Shown: piece after piece, positions 1 to 9,344 of the stretch | How the letters are laid out: every line of letters starts with the position of its first letter | Numbering within the stretch: the stretch's first letter is position 1 | Source: Hevea brasiliensis | Taxonomy: Eukaryota; Streptophyta; Magnoliopsida; Malpighiales; Euphorbiaceae | Direction of reading: 5' to 3' | Length of the DNA: 64,000 nucleotides | Assembly: GCF_030052815.1 (NCBI RefSeq) | Contig: NC_079503.1 | Coordinates: 56,152,735 to 56,216,734 of the forward strand | Notes under the pieces: generated by a model | Databases searched by the model: none | The model's input: only the letters and a program-made list of their open reading frames with translations | What the model was told of the DNA's origin: nothing | Made by a program: the position numbers and the translations under genes

Positions 1-80
1 GATAATCACAGACTAGGTGCTCCGGCACGCCTGTAGCATGCCTTGCTCAGCTATACTGTAGATGGGTGAGGGGTGTTACA
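1..80 (+). mobile_element. 3' end of a gypsy-type LTR, level-3 insertion
   Basis: The first 80 bases end in GGGGTGTTACA and closely match the 3' end of solo LTR S2 (28532-28611), including the words GGTGCTCCGGCAC and a GGGTGAGGGG run just before the terminus. It is therefore the plus-strand 3' end of an LTR whose start lies left of the window. The sequence after base 80 belongs to a different LTR subfamily, so this one appears nested in it. The target duplication cannot be checked because the left junction is outside. Confidence 0.65.
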
Positions 81-540
81 ATTATAGTATATATGAATTT
101 ATCTTTGTGAAATGGTATTTCAACAAGTATTAATCATTGTTGTGGATTGAATAATTAATGTTTTGGAAAATTTTGATAGAATATGTTTTGAATTGTGATG
201 GACAATTTGCATGGAAAAATACAAATTTAAGTTTTGAATTGTGATGAGCATAAAAATTATTGGATATTGGAATTGACTTTGAATTGAATTGTATTATGAT
301 TTATACTCACAAAAAGGACAAAGAGATTGATGATTTTGTTTTATATCTCACTATAGATGGTTGACTAGGTTATTACCCATCTCTCTCATTTATTGAGGAG
401 ACAATGGAGTTAGCTTTGTTTTGATTACCATGGTACGTGCACAGGCTTAGATTCTCCTCTTATTAGAGGTTAGATCTAAGTTTTTATTTGTTATGGCCCT
501 TTCGGAAGTTTCATTATTGTCGTGTGTACTGTGCATGATG

Positions 541-645
541 ATTCGACCTCCCCGACCATAGGGAGTTAGAATCCTATTCGACCTCCCCGACCATAGGGAG
601 TTAGAATCCTATTCGACCTCCCCGACCATAGTGAGTTAGAATCAA
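541..645 (+). repeat. 35-bp tandem repeat, three copies
   Basis: Three consecutive 35-bp units start at 541, 576 and 611, each beginning ATTCGACCTCCCCGACCATA. The first two are identical and the third has one early change (GTGAG for GGGAG) and a diverged last few bases. It lies inside the LTR fragment, at a position that in other LTR subfamilies holds single GAGTACTCAT or GGTTGAGATC blocks, so it is a local expansion and not a CRISPR array. Confidence 0.9.
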
Positions 646-978
646 CCCAAAGATGGCCCTTGCGGATTAGTCTTGCATAGTTAGTGAGATAAAGAATGTT
701 TTTTTTAATAGTAAAGAATTTTGATTTCAAATGGGATTTATGCATAATTGATTTTTTTGGAATTAATCTTTATTCCATGATTGTTGGAATTACTTTAAAT
801 GTCTAGTTGTGATTTGATAAATTGAATTTCTTGCTTAAAGTCATTTTAACTAATGATTTATATTATTGACAATGAAAATTTTGACTTTTGGAATTTTGTT
901 AAATTTCGAGACTTTCAAATTAATTCTTATAATTTTGTCAATGTATATTGTACTATGTTTTAAATTATAGTTATGCAT

Positions 979-999
979 CACTGAGTTAGCTACTCAGTG
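979..999 (+). other. Conserved LTR stem-loop
   Basis: CACTGAGT and ACTCAGTG can pair around a 5-nt loop, an 8-bp stem. Corresponding stem-loops with different but still complementary arms occur in every other LTR of the window. This one is followed at a short distance by CTGTCGCAG, which is also conserved. Confidence 0.6.
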
Positions 1000-1598
1000 A
1001 TAGCTTTGTATCCTGTCGCAGGTGAAAAGAGCATAGAGCACTTGAATAAGCTTCCTTGAAGACACATTCATATCAGCTCCAGGTATATCATAGGTTTGAT
1101 TTATGCATGTAATAATATGTATGTAAATTATTTGAGCAGTTGTATAAAAAGTCTTGTAAAATAATTTGGTATGTAATTAAATGCAAATTATTGTAATATA
1201 AATTTGAGATTTCATTTACCTGTATAATTTTATAATATTAATTTTTGAGTCTTGTAATCAATGTTTCTTTTATGATGAGGTTGGTTTGAAAATGAATTGA
1301 TTTGATTATTGAGATTGAATTGTATTGAGAAATGATTTGAAATGGAATTATGGTTGAGCAAAAATATTGAAAGTGTGTTTCTTTGCAGGTTTTGAAGAAC
1401 TGTTTTCTCAAAATACAGTCTGCCGAAATTTTGAAAATTTTTTGTAACACCAGATTTTAATTGATAATTTAAATTTCCTGAAAATTATTTTAAAATCCCT
1501 TGTAGTATATTTAATGGGTTACTGGTAGGCGAAGTACGGTAATTCATTAGGTGTACTGCGGGATCATGTTATATCTTACAGAGGAGTAGGGTGTGATA

Positions 1599-2654
1599 TA
1601 AGCACTTAAATCAACACCTCAAAACACCATTTGCATGAAGAAATAATTCATTAACATTGATATTCCATGGCTGCCGAAAATAGTACCTTCCAATAACTCA
1701 TTAAAACATCAATGTTTCTTCATAAATCAACTCACCACAACACCCACACAAGTTTTAACAAAGAAAGGATGAAGAAATGGTTACTTATCTCTTTTGAGCT
1801 TAGCTAAACTTCACCTATTCCTCTTAAAATTACTATCAAATTCTTGCTTGCAAGGTGGGGATAAACTTTAATAAAGACAAGTTGTGGAAAGCATGGCTTG
1901 ATCATGGAGATTTGAGCTTGGAAAGTGGGCGGCCATGGATGAGAGCTTGGGAGAGTAATTCGGCTGGTTTGAAGTGAGAGGTTGAAGATGAAGTTTCTGT
2001 CCAAAATTGTTGTATTTTAATGTCCATTAACTTCACTTAGTGGGGCACTAAGTTTGGTTAAAGTATTAAATTAATCCAAGTTTCATAATTTACATTTTTA
2101 TGCACCAAACTTCCATCATTTATATTATGTACCATAATTTAATTTTTTTTATGACATTTTCAAAGTTTAATATCATTTATTTTTAATGGACATTTAGGTC
2201 AAAAGGTAACTCAGGGTTTTAATTGACCAAAATGCCTTATTCGATTTATATTCCCGATTTTTCAGTAACACCGATTTTTGTCAATTTCTCATTTTTCTTT
2301 GTACTAATTAATTAATTTTTCTTTGACATTTTCTAAGTCAATTATACATTAATAAACCTTTAATTATGTCCCAAAAATATTTTCTAGGGTTCCCTACGGT
2401 CCAGGACTAGTCAACGGTCCACGCCGCAACTTCCCGGTGCGGTCACCCATCGCTACGATATTTGGTTCGTTTAACTTAGTTACATTTCATTGCTCTTATT
2501 TTTCCTTTATTTTTTTTTGTATTTTCCTCTATTGTATTTTATTATTTTATTTCTCCTCACTAATATTTAAGTATAATTTCAAGCATTCTAGCTGTCCGAA
2601 CAGACACTGGTCACCGAAATAGTAGAAGGCACTACCGAATATAGGGGTGTTACA
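1599..2654 (-). mobile_element. G1 3' LTR, proximal part
   Basis: On the minus strand this LTR starts at 2654 with TGTAACACCCC and runs left until it is broken by the insertion ending at 1598; the remaining part lies outside the window. Bases 1610-1931 are nearly identical to 36600-36925 and bases 2293-2654 to 56148-56508, the two pieces of the G1 5' LTR, which identifies the pair. It contains the GGTGACCG-type motif near the start and the GCGATGGGTGACC block (reverse complement near 2446). No gene is carried. Confidence 0.8.
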
Positions 2655-2692
2655 ATTCTCTCCCCCTCCCCCTCCCCCCTCCCCCCCCCCCT
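2655..2692 (-). other. Expanded polypurine tract of G1
   Basis: Directly next to the 3' LTR is an almost pure pyrimidine run on the plus strand, that is, a G-rich polypurine tract on the minus strand of about 37 bases. In the other elements here (13315-13328, 40106-40119) it is only about 14 bases. It would prime plus-strand DNA synthesis. The extra length looks like slippage expansion of G-runs. Confidence 0.75.
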
Positions 2693-2726
2693 TAAAATAA
2701 ATTTCATCTCGAAATTTTACCTGGCA

Positions 2727-3785
2727 TCAGTCTCTGAATAGCTGTGGGTGCTGTCTCCTCATGTCCTCTTCACATTCCCAAGTAGCTTCTTCGCCTGAAT
2801 GATGGTTCCACAACACTTTAAGCAGGGGTATCTGTTTATTCCTTAGCTGCTAAACCTCATATGCCAGAATCTCTATGGGTTCTTCCTTATTTGAAAGGTC
2901 TGGATTTATCTCAATCTCTTCAACTGATACCTCAATCCTTGACATAGACAATGGAAGACACTGTGTATCCTTTCTAGCTCTAGAGGTAATGCCAACCGAT
3001 ATGCCAAAGGACCCACTCTTTCCAGAACCTCATATGGTCCAATGAAATGGGGACTCAGTTTCCCCTTTCTGCCGAATCTCATAATCCTCTTCCAAGGAGA
3101 AACTTTGAGGAACACCTTATCACCCACTGCATATTCAATATCTCTTCTCTTCATATCAATATAGGACTTTTGACGTTCTGATGCAGCCTTGAATCAATCT
3201 CTAATCAATCTGATCTTTTCCTCTGTCTGCTGAATAATTTCTAGGCCAATCATCTTTCTTTCACCTACTTCATCCCAACATAGGGGAGTTATGCACTTTC
3301 TGCCATACAAAGCTTCATATGGAGGCATCCCAATGCTTGATTGGTAGCTATTGTTATAAGCAAACTCAATCAAAGGCAAGTGTGTATCCCAACTACCTTC
3401 AAACTCAATCACACAAGCTCGTAGCATATCCTCCAAGATCTAAATTACCCTCTCAAACTAGCCATCTATCTGTGGGTGGAATACCGTGCTGAAGTTCAAT
3501 CTAGTTCCTAGGGCTCTCTGAAGATTACCCCAGAATCTAAAAGTGAACCTAGGATCTCTATCTGATACAATCGATACTGGTACTCCATGCAATCTTACAA
3601 TCTCATTTATGTACAATCTAGCCAATCTTTCAAGGCTATAATCCATCCGGACTGGCAGAAAGTGAGCAGACTTGGTTAGTCTGTCAACTATAACCCATAC
3701 TGCATCATGACTATTCTGTGTCCTTGGAAGTTCCATCACAAAATCCATAGTTATTCATTTCCATTTCCACTCTGGTACTAGCAAT
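2727..3785 (-). pseudogene. G1 integrase core, C-terminal domain and chromodomain (broken)
   Basis: Downstream half of the G1 pol integrase. Visible in order on the minus strand are the core with [12 protein letters not shown] (first catalytic Asp) and SDRDPRF (second Asp), EALYGRKC, the C-terminal GPYEVLERVGPLAYRLALP block, and a chromodomain ending in EEATWE...QLFRD before a stop at 2727. Breaks include a stop at the position of the third catalytic block (DG*FER), stops before ILEDML and in the chromodomain (V*QLRNK), and a small deletion with a frame change near 2930 where the conserved VFHVSMLRRY segment should be. The upstream half is displaced to 30402-30653 by insertion of S1. The chromodomain would direct integration to modified chromatin in chromoviruses. 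Confidence 0.85.
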
Positions 3786-3790
3786 GGATA

Positions 3791-4873
3791 TGTAACAACC
3801 CTTACCCGTCTACAGTGTAGTCGAGCAAGATATGCCATACAGTGTACAGGAACACCATAATTTATCTCATTGATATTTATCAGTTCTTAATTTATTTATT
3901 ATAGTTATTAAGTGAAATTTATGAAATTGATCTCATTTAGATTATTTATTGAAATTATAAATTAATTTGCGGCTCTGAAAATTTTATAGAAAATTTGGCA
4001 GAGTGCCGGCTAAAAATGGAGAAAACAGTTCTTCGGAACCTGTGAAAAACACTTCCAATAATTTCCAACCATTCTCAAACTCCATTTGTATCACATCAAT
4101 TTACAACAATTTCTTAACAATTCCTCCATTTATCATTCATTCATTTCACATCATCATCAGGCTCAAATCATAAATAAATTCTCATATGTTATTTATAAAC
4201 ACAAAGTTACAAATACTTACATTAATATAAAATTATATTACATAGGTTTCAAAAATACATGATAAAATAAAAGTTTAATTACAAAACTTACAAAAATCAT
4301 AAAATACAAAATGGGATCTAGTGTCCTACGAATGCACTGTAGCTTGTGAGGTGACATGGACACTATGCAGAACTATGAACGGCCTTACCCAATCTGTGGT
4401 CTACTAGGCCCTCTGTCCAAATCTTCAGTACCTACGCGTTGCAAAAGCGATGCACTAAGCATAAAGCTTAGTAGTGTCAATCATTCAAGAAAATATAATA
4501 TGCAAATAAAAGTAATCATTTCCTAGTTATTGTGTTCATAAGAAATGAATAATTACTAACTTATTATTTAGTCGAGGGCTAATTACATTTTATGATATTA
4601 ACTTCTTCATGCATTTTGTTAATTATTTTCTTGATGATTTTGAGCTTCTTTGTATTTTATTGTAATCATTCTTGATATTTAATTTCCGTATTTTCTTTAA
4701 TAATTAGTTCAATTACAGTTATACTTTTCCATGCCCAAGTAACCTATACAAGTTGACCGGACTCGATAAACGGGTAAACTAGTACTGGTACCAGGTATCT
4801 CAGGCCGTTATACCATCGGTCACAATGTGTCTCCCGGTGTGCAAATAGAATGGCTAATAAGCCATAAAAGCAA
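3791..4873 (-). mobile_element. Solo LTR S1, segment 1 (3' end)
   Basis: S1 is a minus-strand LTR inserted in the G1 integrase between GGATA (3786-3790) and GGATG (30397-30401), a target duplication with one mismatch. Adding 3791-4873, 25138-25572 and 28617-30396 gives about 3.3 kb, close to the other LTRs. No internal region or second LTR is present, so it is a solo LTR. This segment holds the conserved stem-loop at 4454-4472 and is cut at 4873 by the CACTA insertion. Confidence 0.8.
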
Positions 4874-4920
4874 TACTACAAGAAACTAAAAAAATAGCTA
4901 CTAATATTACCGATAAACAA
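4874..4920 (+). repeat. CACTA left terminal inverted repeat
   Basis: The first 45 or so bases match the reverse complement of 25088-25134 with few changes, including ACTACAAGAAA, an A-run, TAGCTACTAA and TTACCGA. The transposase is expected to act at the outer 12-13 bases. Confidence 0.9.
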
Positions 4921-5489
4921 AAATTTGTAGGTAAATACCGACTATTCACCGACTAAAAAAAGTTAAATCAAATTACCAAATTCAAATTATTTATAGCGAC
5001 TAAATTACCGACTAATTAACTACCATATGTTACCGACTAAAATATTTAGTCCCTAATTATGGCACGCAAAGTATAGCTACTATTGTTAGTACTTTACCGA
5101 CCCAATTTTAGTCGGTACATTATTGGAAAGAAAAATAAATATTATATAAATAATTTTTTAGTGACTATAAAACATTTAGTCGGTAATATGAAAAAATTTA
5201 GTTAGTAATTTACAAACCACATAGCGTTTAGTAGGTGTTTTTACAATGTAAATACTGCTTTATCGACTATTTATACTCATAGTAGGTAATTTACCTACTA
5301 TGAAAGTTGTAGTAGGTAATGTTAAAAAAAAATTGAGTTTTAATAAAAGTAAATATAAATAAAACAAGTATTCGCGATTATTTCCATGCTTAGTTGGTAA
5401 TTTGCTGACTAATACCATGTTAGTAGGTAAATTTATAAAGGACGTTTTATTTTAATAAATATAAATATAATTTCAAGAAAAAGTTTAGC
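4921..5489 (+). repeat. CACTA left subterminal motif array, irregular part
   Basis: Many short copies of TTACCGACTAA and its partner TTAGTAGGTAA or TTAGTCGGTAA occur in both orientations and at irregular spacing. In CACTA elements such motifs bind the TnpA-type protein. No gene is present. Confidence 0.8.
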
Positions 5490-6500
5490 GACCATTTTCA
5501 TTATTAGTGGCTATTTTACCGACTAAATGATTTTAGTAGGTAAGATTTGGAAGAATTAAGTATTTTAGCAAAAGAAAATATAAATTGATCAAAATAATTA
5601 GCTACTATAGCAAGGCGTAGTGGGTAATTTACCAACTAATATATGATTAGTAGCTATTAAAATAAATATTATTATATTTTAGTAAAAGATAATATAAATT
5701 GATCAAAATAATTAGCTACTATTGCAAAGCTTAGTAGGTAATTTACCGACTAATATAGAATTAGTAGCTACTGTAATAAATATTACTATATTTTAGAAAA
5801 AGAAAATATAAATTAATTAAAATGTGTAGCTACTATTACAAGTCGTAGTTGGTAATTTACTGACTAACATGTGTTAGTAGCTATTTTAATAAATATTATT
5901 TTATTTTAGAAAAAGAAAATATAAACTAATCAAAATAATTAGCTACTATGGTAGTTCGTAGTAGGTAATTTACCGACTAAACTGATGTTAGTAGCTATTT
6001 TAATAAATATTATTTTATTTTAGTAAAAGAAAATATAAATTGATCAAAATAATTAGCTACTATGGTGGTTCGTGGTAGGTGATTTACCGACTAAAATGAT
6101 GTTAGTAACTATTTTAATAAATATTATTTTATTTTAGTAAAAGAAAATATAAATTGATCAAAATAATTAGCGACTATGGCGGCTAGTAGTAGGTAATTTA
6201 CCGACTAAACTTATTTTAGTAGCTATTTTAATAAATATTATTATATTTTAACATAAGAAAATATAAATTGATCAAAATAATTAGCTACTATGGCTGTTCG
6301 TAGTAGGTAATTTACCGACTAAAACGATGTTAGTAGCTATTTTAATAAATATTATAATATTTTAGCATAAGAAAATATAAATTGATCAAAATAATTAGCT
6401 ACTATGGTTGGTCGTAGTAGGTGATTTATGGAATAAAATGATGTTAGTAGCTATTTTAATAAATATTATAATATTTTAACATAAGAAAATATAAATATTA
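5490..6500 (+). repeat. 114-bp tandem repeat, about 8 copies
   Basis: The word GCTACTAT (GCGACTAT in one unit) recurs at 5601, 5715, 5829, 5942, 6056, 6170, 6284 and 6398, a spacing of 113-114 bp. Each unit contains TAGTAGGTAATTTACCGACTAA or a close variant split in two arms, a TTAGTAGCTATT word and an AT-rich filler ending AAATTGATCAAAATAATTA. Each unit therefore carries the subterminal binding motifs in both orientations. The right end of the element has no matching tandem array. Confidence 0.92.
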
Positions 6501-7070
6501 TTATATTTTTTTTAAAATTTTTCACTGTTCCTCTTTACCCATTGGAAGCTTTGTGCATGTGTATATATATATAAAATTTTCATTTTAATTTTTATTAAAA
6601 TAATTTTATTTATAATAAAGTTTGATATTATAGTCATTTACTATTTTAATAATAGTCTTATAATATTTTTACATTGAAATTTTAGGCATACCATCTCACT
6701 TTTCTTTTTTCAATTGGCTAAATTTTTTAAATTTGAAAGAAAACGCTTGAGTCTATTTTTAAATTTTATTTAAGGATTTTAATTTATTAATTAAAATCTC
6801 AAATTTCTATTTATTTATTTTAATTTTAGACCACTTAGTTTATTAATTAGTTTAAGAAATTTTCCACTACCACTTTTATTCATTTGATATTCTGATGATA
6901 AATATACAATGTGGGACAGATGTTTCCATTACGTAAAAATAAAATTATATATTCTAAAGAATCTATAACATTCAGAAAATAAAATAAGAAAATATAAATA
7001 TTATTTAAGTAAAATTTGGGACAAATTTGGGATAAAAATTACAAAGTTTTGAGGATTGTAAAAATAAAGC
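6501..7070. other. AT-rich spacer in the CACTA
   Basis: Very AT-rich sequence with no reading frame, repeat unit or motif that I can support. A promoter for the transposon genes would be expected near its right side, but several TATA-like words are present and none can be singled out. Confidence 0.5.
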
Positions 7071-7258
7071 CTAATATTTCACAGCCTTTTCCACTGCCGC
7101 AGCAACACACTGCCTCCCTCTTCCTTCGACAGATCCCTTCCCTTTGTTTCAGCCGCTCACCATTTGGCTTGAGTTCTAATCCTCGAAGGTTCGTCAGCCA
7201 TTTTTCTCTCTCTTGCCTCTCGAATTTGAACTTAATTAGGCAAAATCGACTACCTTAG
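7071..7258 (+). promoter_or_regulatory. Putative untranslated leader exon of the CACTA genes
   Basis: Base composition changes abruptly from AT-rich to a C- and T-rich stretch such as CACAGCCTTTTCCACTGCCG, typical of plant 5' untranslated regions. It ends at ACTACCTTAG followed by GTTTGT, a possible splice donor. The TNP2 start codon at 18069 is preceded by a splice-acceptor-like TGCACAG at 18065. A leader intron of more than 2 kb (more than 10 kb with the G4 insertion) joining the two is plausible but inferred. A short frame of 80 codons runs through it with no recognisable protein. Confidence 0.4.
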
Positions 7259-7798
7259 GTTTGTTCCTTGTCTGTTGTTTCCCTTTTTAATCACTAAATT
7301 TGGTGAAATTGGGCAATTGTGATTTTCAATCTTCATTTTCCTTGTTCTTGGAATGACAAAATAGCATATTAGTTAAGTAATCTCAGTTTTATTTGTCATT
7401 CCCTTTTGTTTTGCTTTTAATTTTGCCATCTCTCACGCACTGAACGGATTTGATTCTATGATTTGGTTTAATGGGTCTAAGTTTGTGAAGATACTGATTG
7501 CCATTACATAAGCTTTTTGGTTGTTTTATTTTTCTTAGTTGTTTTGAGAATGCTTTGAGATGCTCATATTTTAATTTGGTTTTCCTTGAGTTTATGTTGT
7601 GTTTTATTGCGTAGAATTAGGTGGTTGAAAGAAGGATTGAGTTTATGTGTAGAATTGGTTATTATTTGAAAATTTATGTACACTGCAGTACTCCATTGCT
7701 ATTGACTTGTGAAGTTTTTGAATTCCATTGAAATGTAACCCTCTATTTACATTATCATGATTGGTGTGGACATTTGCTTCCTTGCATTTCTCTGTCTA

Positions 7799-7987
7799 CT
7801 ACCATTGCCGATGACTCCTTGAATTCATCCTCTTGCCCCCTTCCCCATCTTGAAATCTTGTTGGTGTTCCATCTGTCTTTATACCATCAAACCCAAACTA
7901 TGATTCATCTACATCACCCATAACAGTACCTTCATAAGGAGTTGATGTACATGAACTTACCCTGAACAAAATTTCTGAAAGTGAGAG
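7799..7987 (-). pseudogene. Coding-like fragment of unknown gene, possibly captured
   Basis: On the minus strand, 63 codons between stops read as a balanced, non-low-complexity peptide containing STPYEGTVMGDVDES, then one stop at 7898-7900, then FGFDGIKTDGTPTRFQ. The composition is unlike the AT-rich noise around it. The family is not recognised. CACTA elements often carry pieces of host genes, which would fit, but a random open stretch cannot be excluded. Confidence 0.3.
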
Positions 7988-8876
7988 CTAAGTCCTAAAA
8001 AATATATATTTGTCCTAAAAAATAACAGCATTTTTGTTATAACTTTGTCCTAAAGAATATAACTGTCTGTTACAAGAGGAACTATCTGGTACATTGCTCC
8101 TGATTTGATATAAAAAAACCTTGGATTTAGAGCTTGACAATGTTAGTGAAAGTTAGGATGTTAATTGGAGCATTGATGATCTACGATTGCCAACTAGTCC
8201 TTATAAAATTATTGATAAAATGTATGAATGGCTCTGTATTTTCATTGATCAAATGAAAGTATAAATACACAATTGGAATAAGCAAACTTTCTAATTATAG
8301 GCTTTGATGTTTTGACGATATCACAAGGTCAAAAGAATAGACAAAGTCCCTAATTATGGTGTATAATACAGTAACAAAAAAGTCCAAACAGAAGATTTGC
8401 ATTGGTTGTGCATGATCTTGGGCAATGTTGTTTATTTCAAGGTATTGCCTTGTCAGTCCTGTGTCCTTCGCTGATTACATTGCTACAGAGTTGCTAATTT
8501 TTGAAACAGTGGAGCAAAGCTCGTAGAATGACTGTTGTTAGCTACAAAAGATTTTGAGAAGGGGAAAAAAGGGTAAAGAAGAAATAATAGATACATAATT
8601 TTGTTAAGTAGGTGACAAAATCTAAAGCAATGTGTTTTTCTTTTCTTGTATGTTTGTTAACTGTCCAAATTCTTTAGCTCTACCGAGTGCCTATACGTTA
8701 CTGCTGAAATAATATTATCAGTAAAGTTTCAGAAAACATTCATCATGAAGTGAATGTTCATATGCAACAAATATGACTCTGTTTTTGCCCAATCCTATAA
8801 AGCAAAAGAGACCCATGTTCTTCACATCTGTTATTTCTTTTCTTTCACAAAGCTACAAAATCTGTCCTGAGAAAAA

Positions 8877-8878
<2 letters not shown>

Positions 8879-8912
<34 letters not shown>
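8879..8912. repeat. (AT)n microsatellite
   Basis: Seventeen uninterrupted AT dinucleotides. Confidence 0.95.
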
Positions 8913-8915
<3 letters not shown>

Positions 8916-9344
8916 GTTGACCTTTTACTTGAGAAGAGGTTATTGGGAGCCCTTATTTGGATCAACACTTTTATCTTCTGACTAAAGTGTTTGGGGGAAC
9001 TCCTGGTGTCATTTGATATATGTAACTCAATGAATTTCAGCTTTGAATTATCATGGCAGTGCTTCTATTTAAATGAGCCAATCTCTTTCCTTTTTTTTTT
9101 TCTTCTTTTTCTCTCGGAACTCATGCTTTATTATGTCTCATCATTCCATTTTCATAACATGATCATTGTAGCACCAACTCCTTTTCTTTTCTCTTGTTGC
9201 AATTCTCTCTTTCATTTTAGTAATTTCCACTCCATTTGTGCTTGGAAACTTTTTTTAATTGAGCAAAAAATTGTTAATAAAGATATGAATACCAGGAAAA
9301 ACTTAATTTAACTACTAAATTATCTTCGGAGTTTGTAAATTTCA

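Larger units (their letters stand above)
81..1598 (+). mobile_element. 3' part of a Tekay-type LTR inserted in the G1 3' LTR
   Basis: This stretch ends in ACAGAGGAGTAGGGTGTGATA, which aligns with the 3' ends of the G4 LTRs (12782 and 16784), and shares with them the block CCCTTGTAG...GGGATCATGTT. It also holds the stem-loop at 979-999 followed by CTGTCGCAG, as the other LTRs do. At the right it abuts sequence matching 36590 onward of the G1 5' LTR, so it is an insertion in the G1 3' LTR. The terminal CA appears mutated to TA. No coding potential was seen; the short reading frames here are AT-rich noise. Confidence 0.7.
7259..9344. other. Noncoding CACTA interior left of G4, probable leader intron
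   Basis: T-rich, intron-like sequence with no convincing plus-strand gene. It contains one coding-like remnant on the minus strand (7799-7987) and an AT microsatellite (8879-8912). G4 interrupts it at 9345. Confidence 0.5.

Noticed and set aside
541..645. Short direct repeats considered as a CRISPR array
   Set aside because: The units are contiguous without spacers and the DNA is eukaryotic.
8991..9311. Plus-strand frame of 106 codons next to G4
   Set aside because: Composition is T-rich noise with no domain, and it lies in the probable leader intron of the CACTA.
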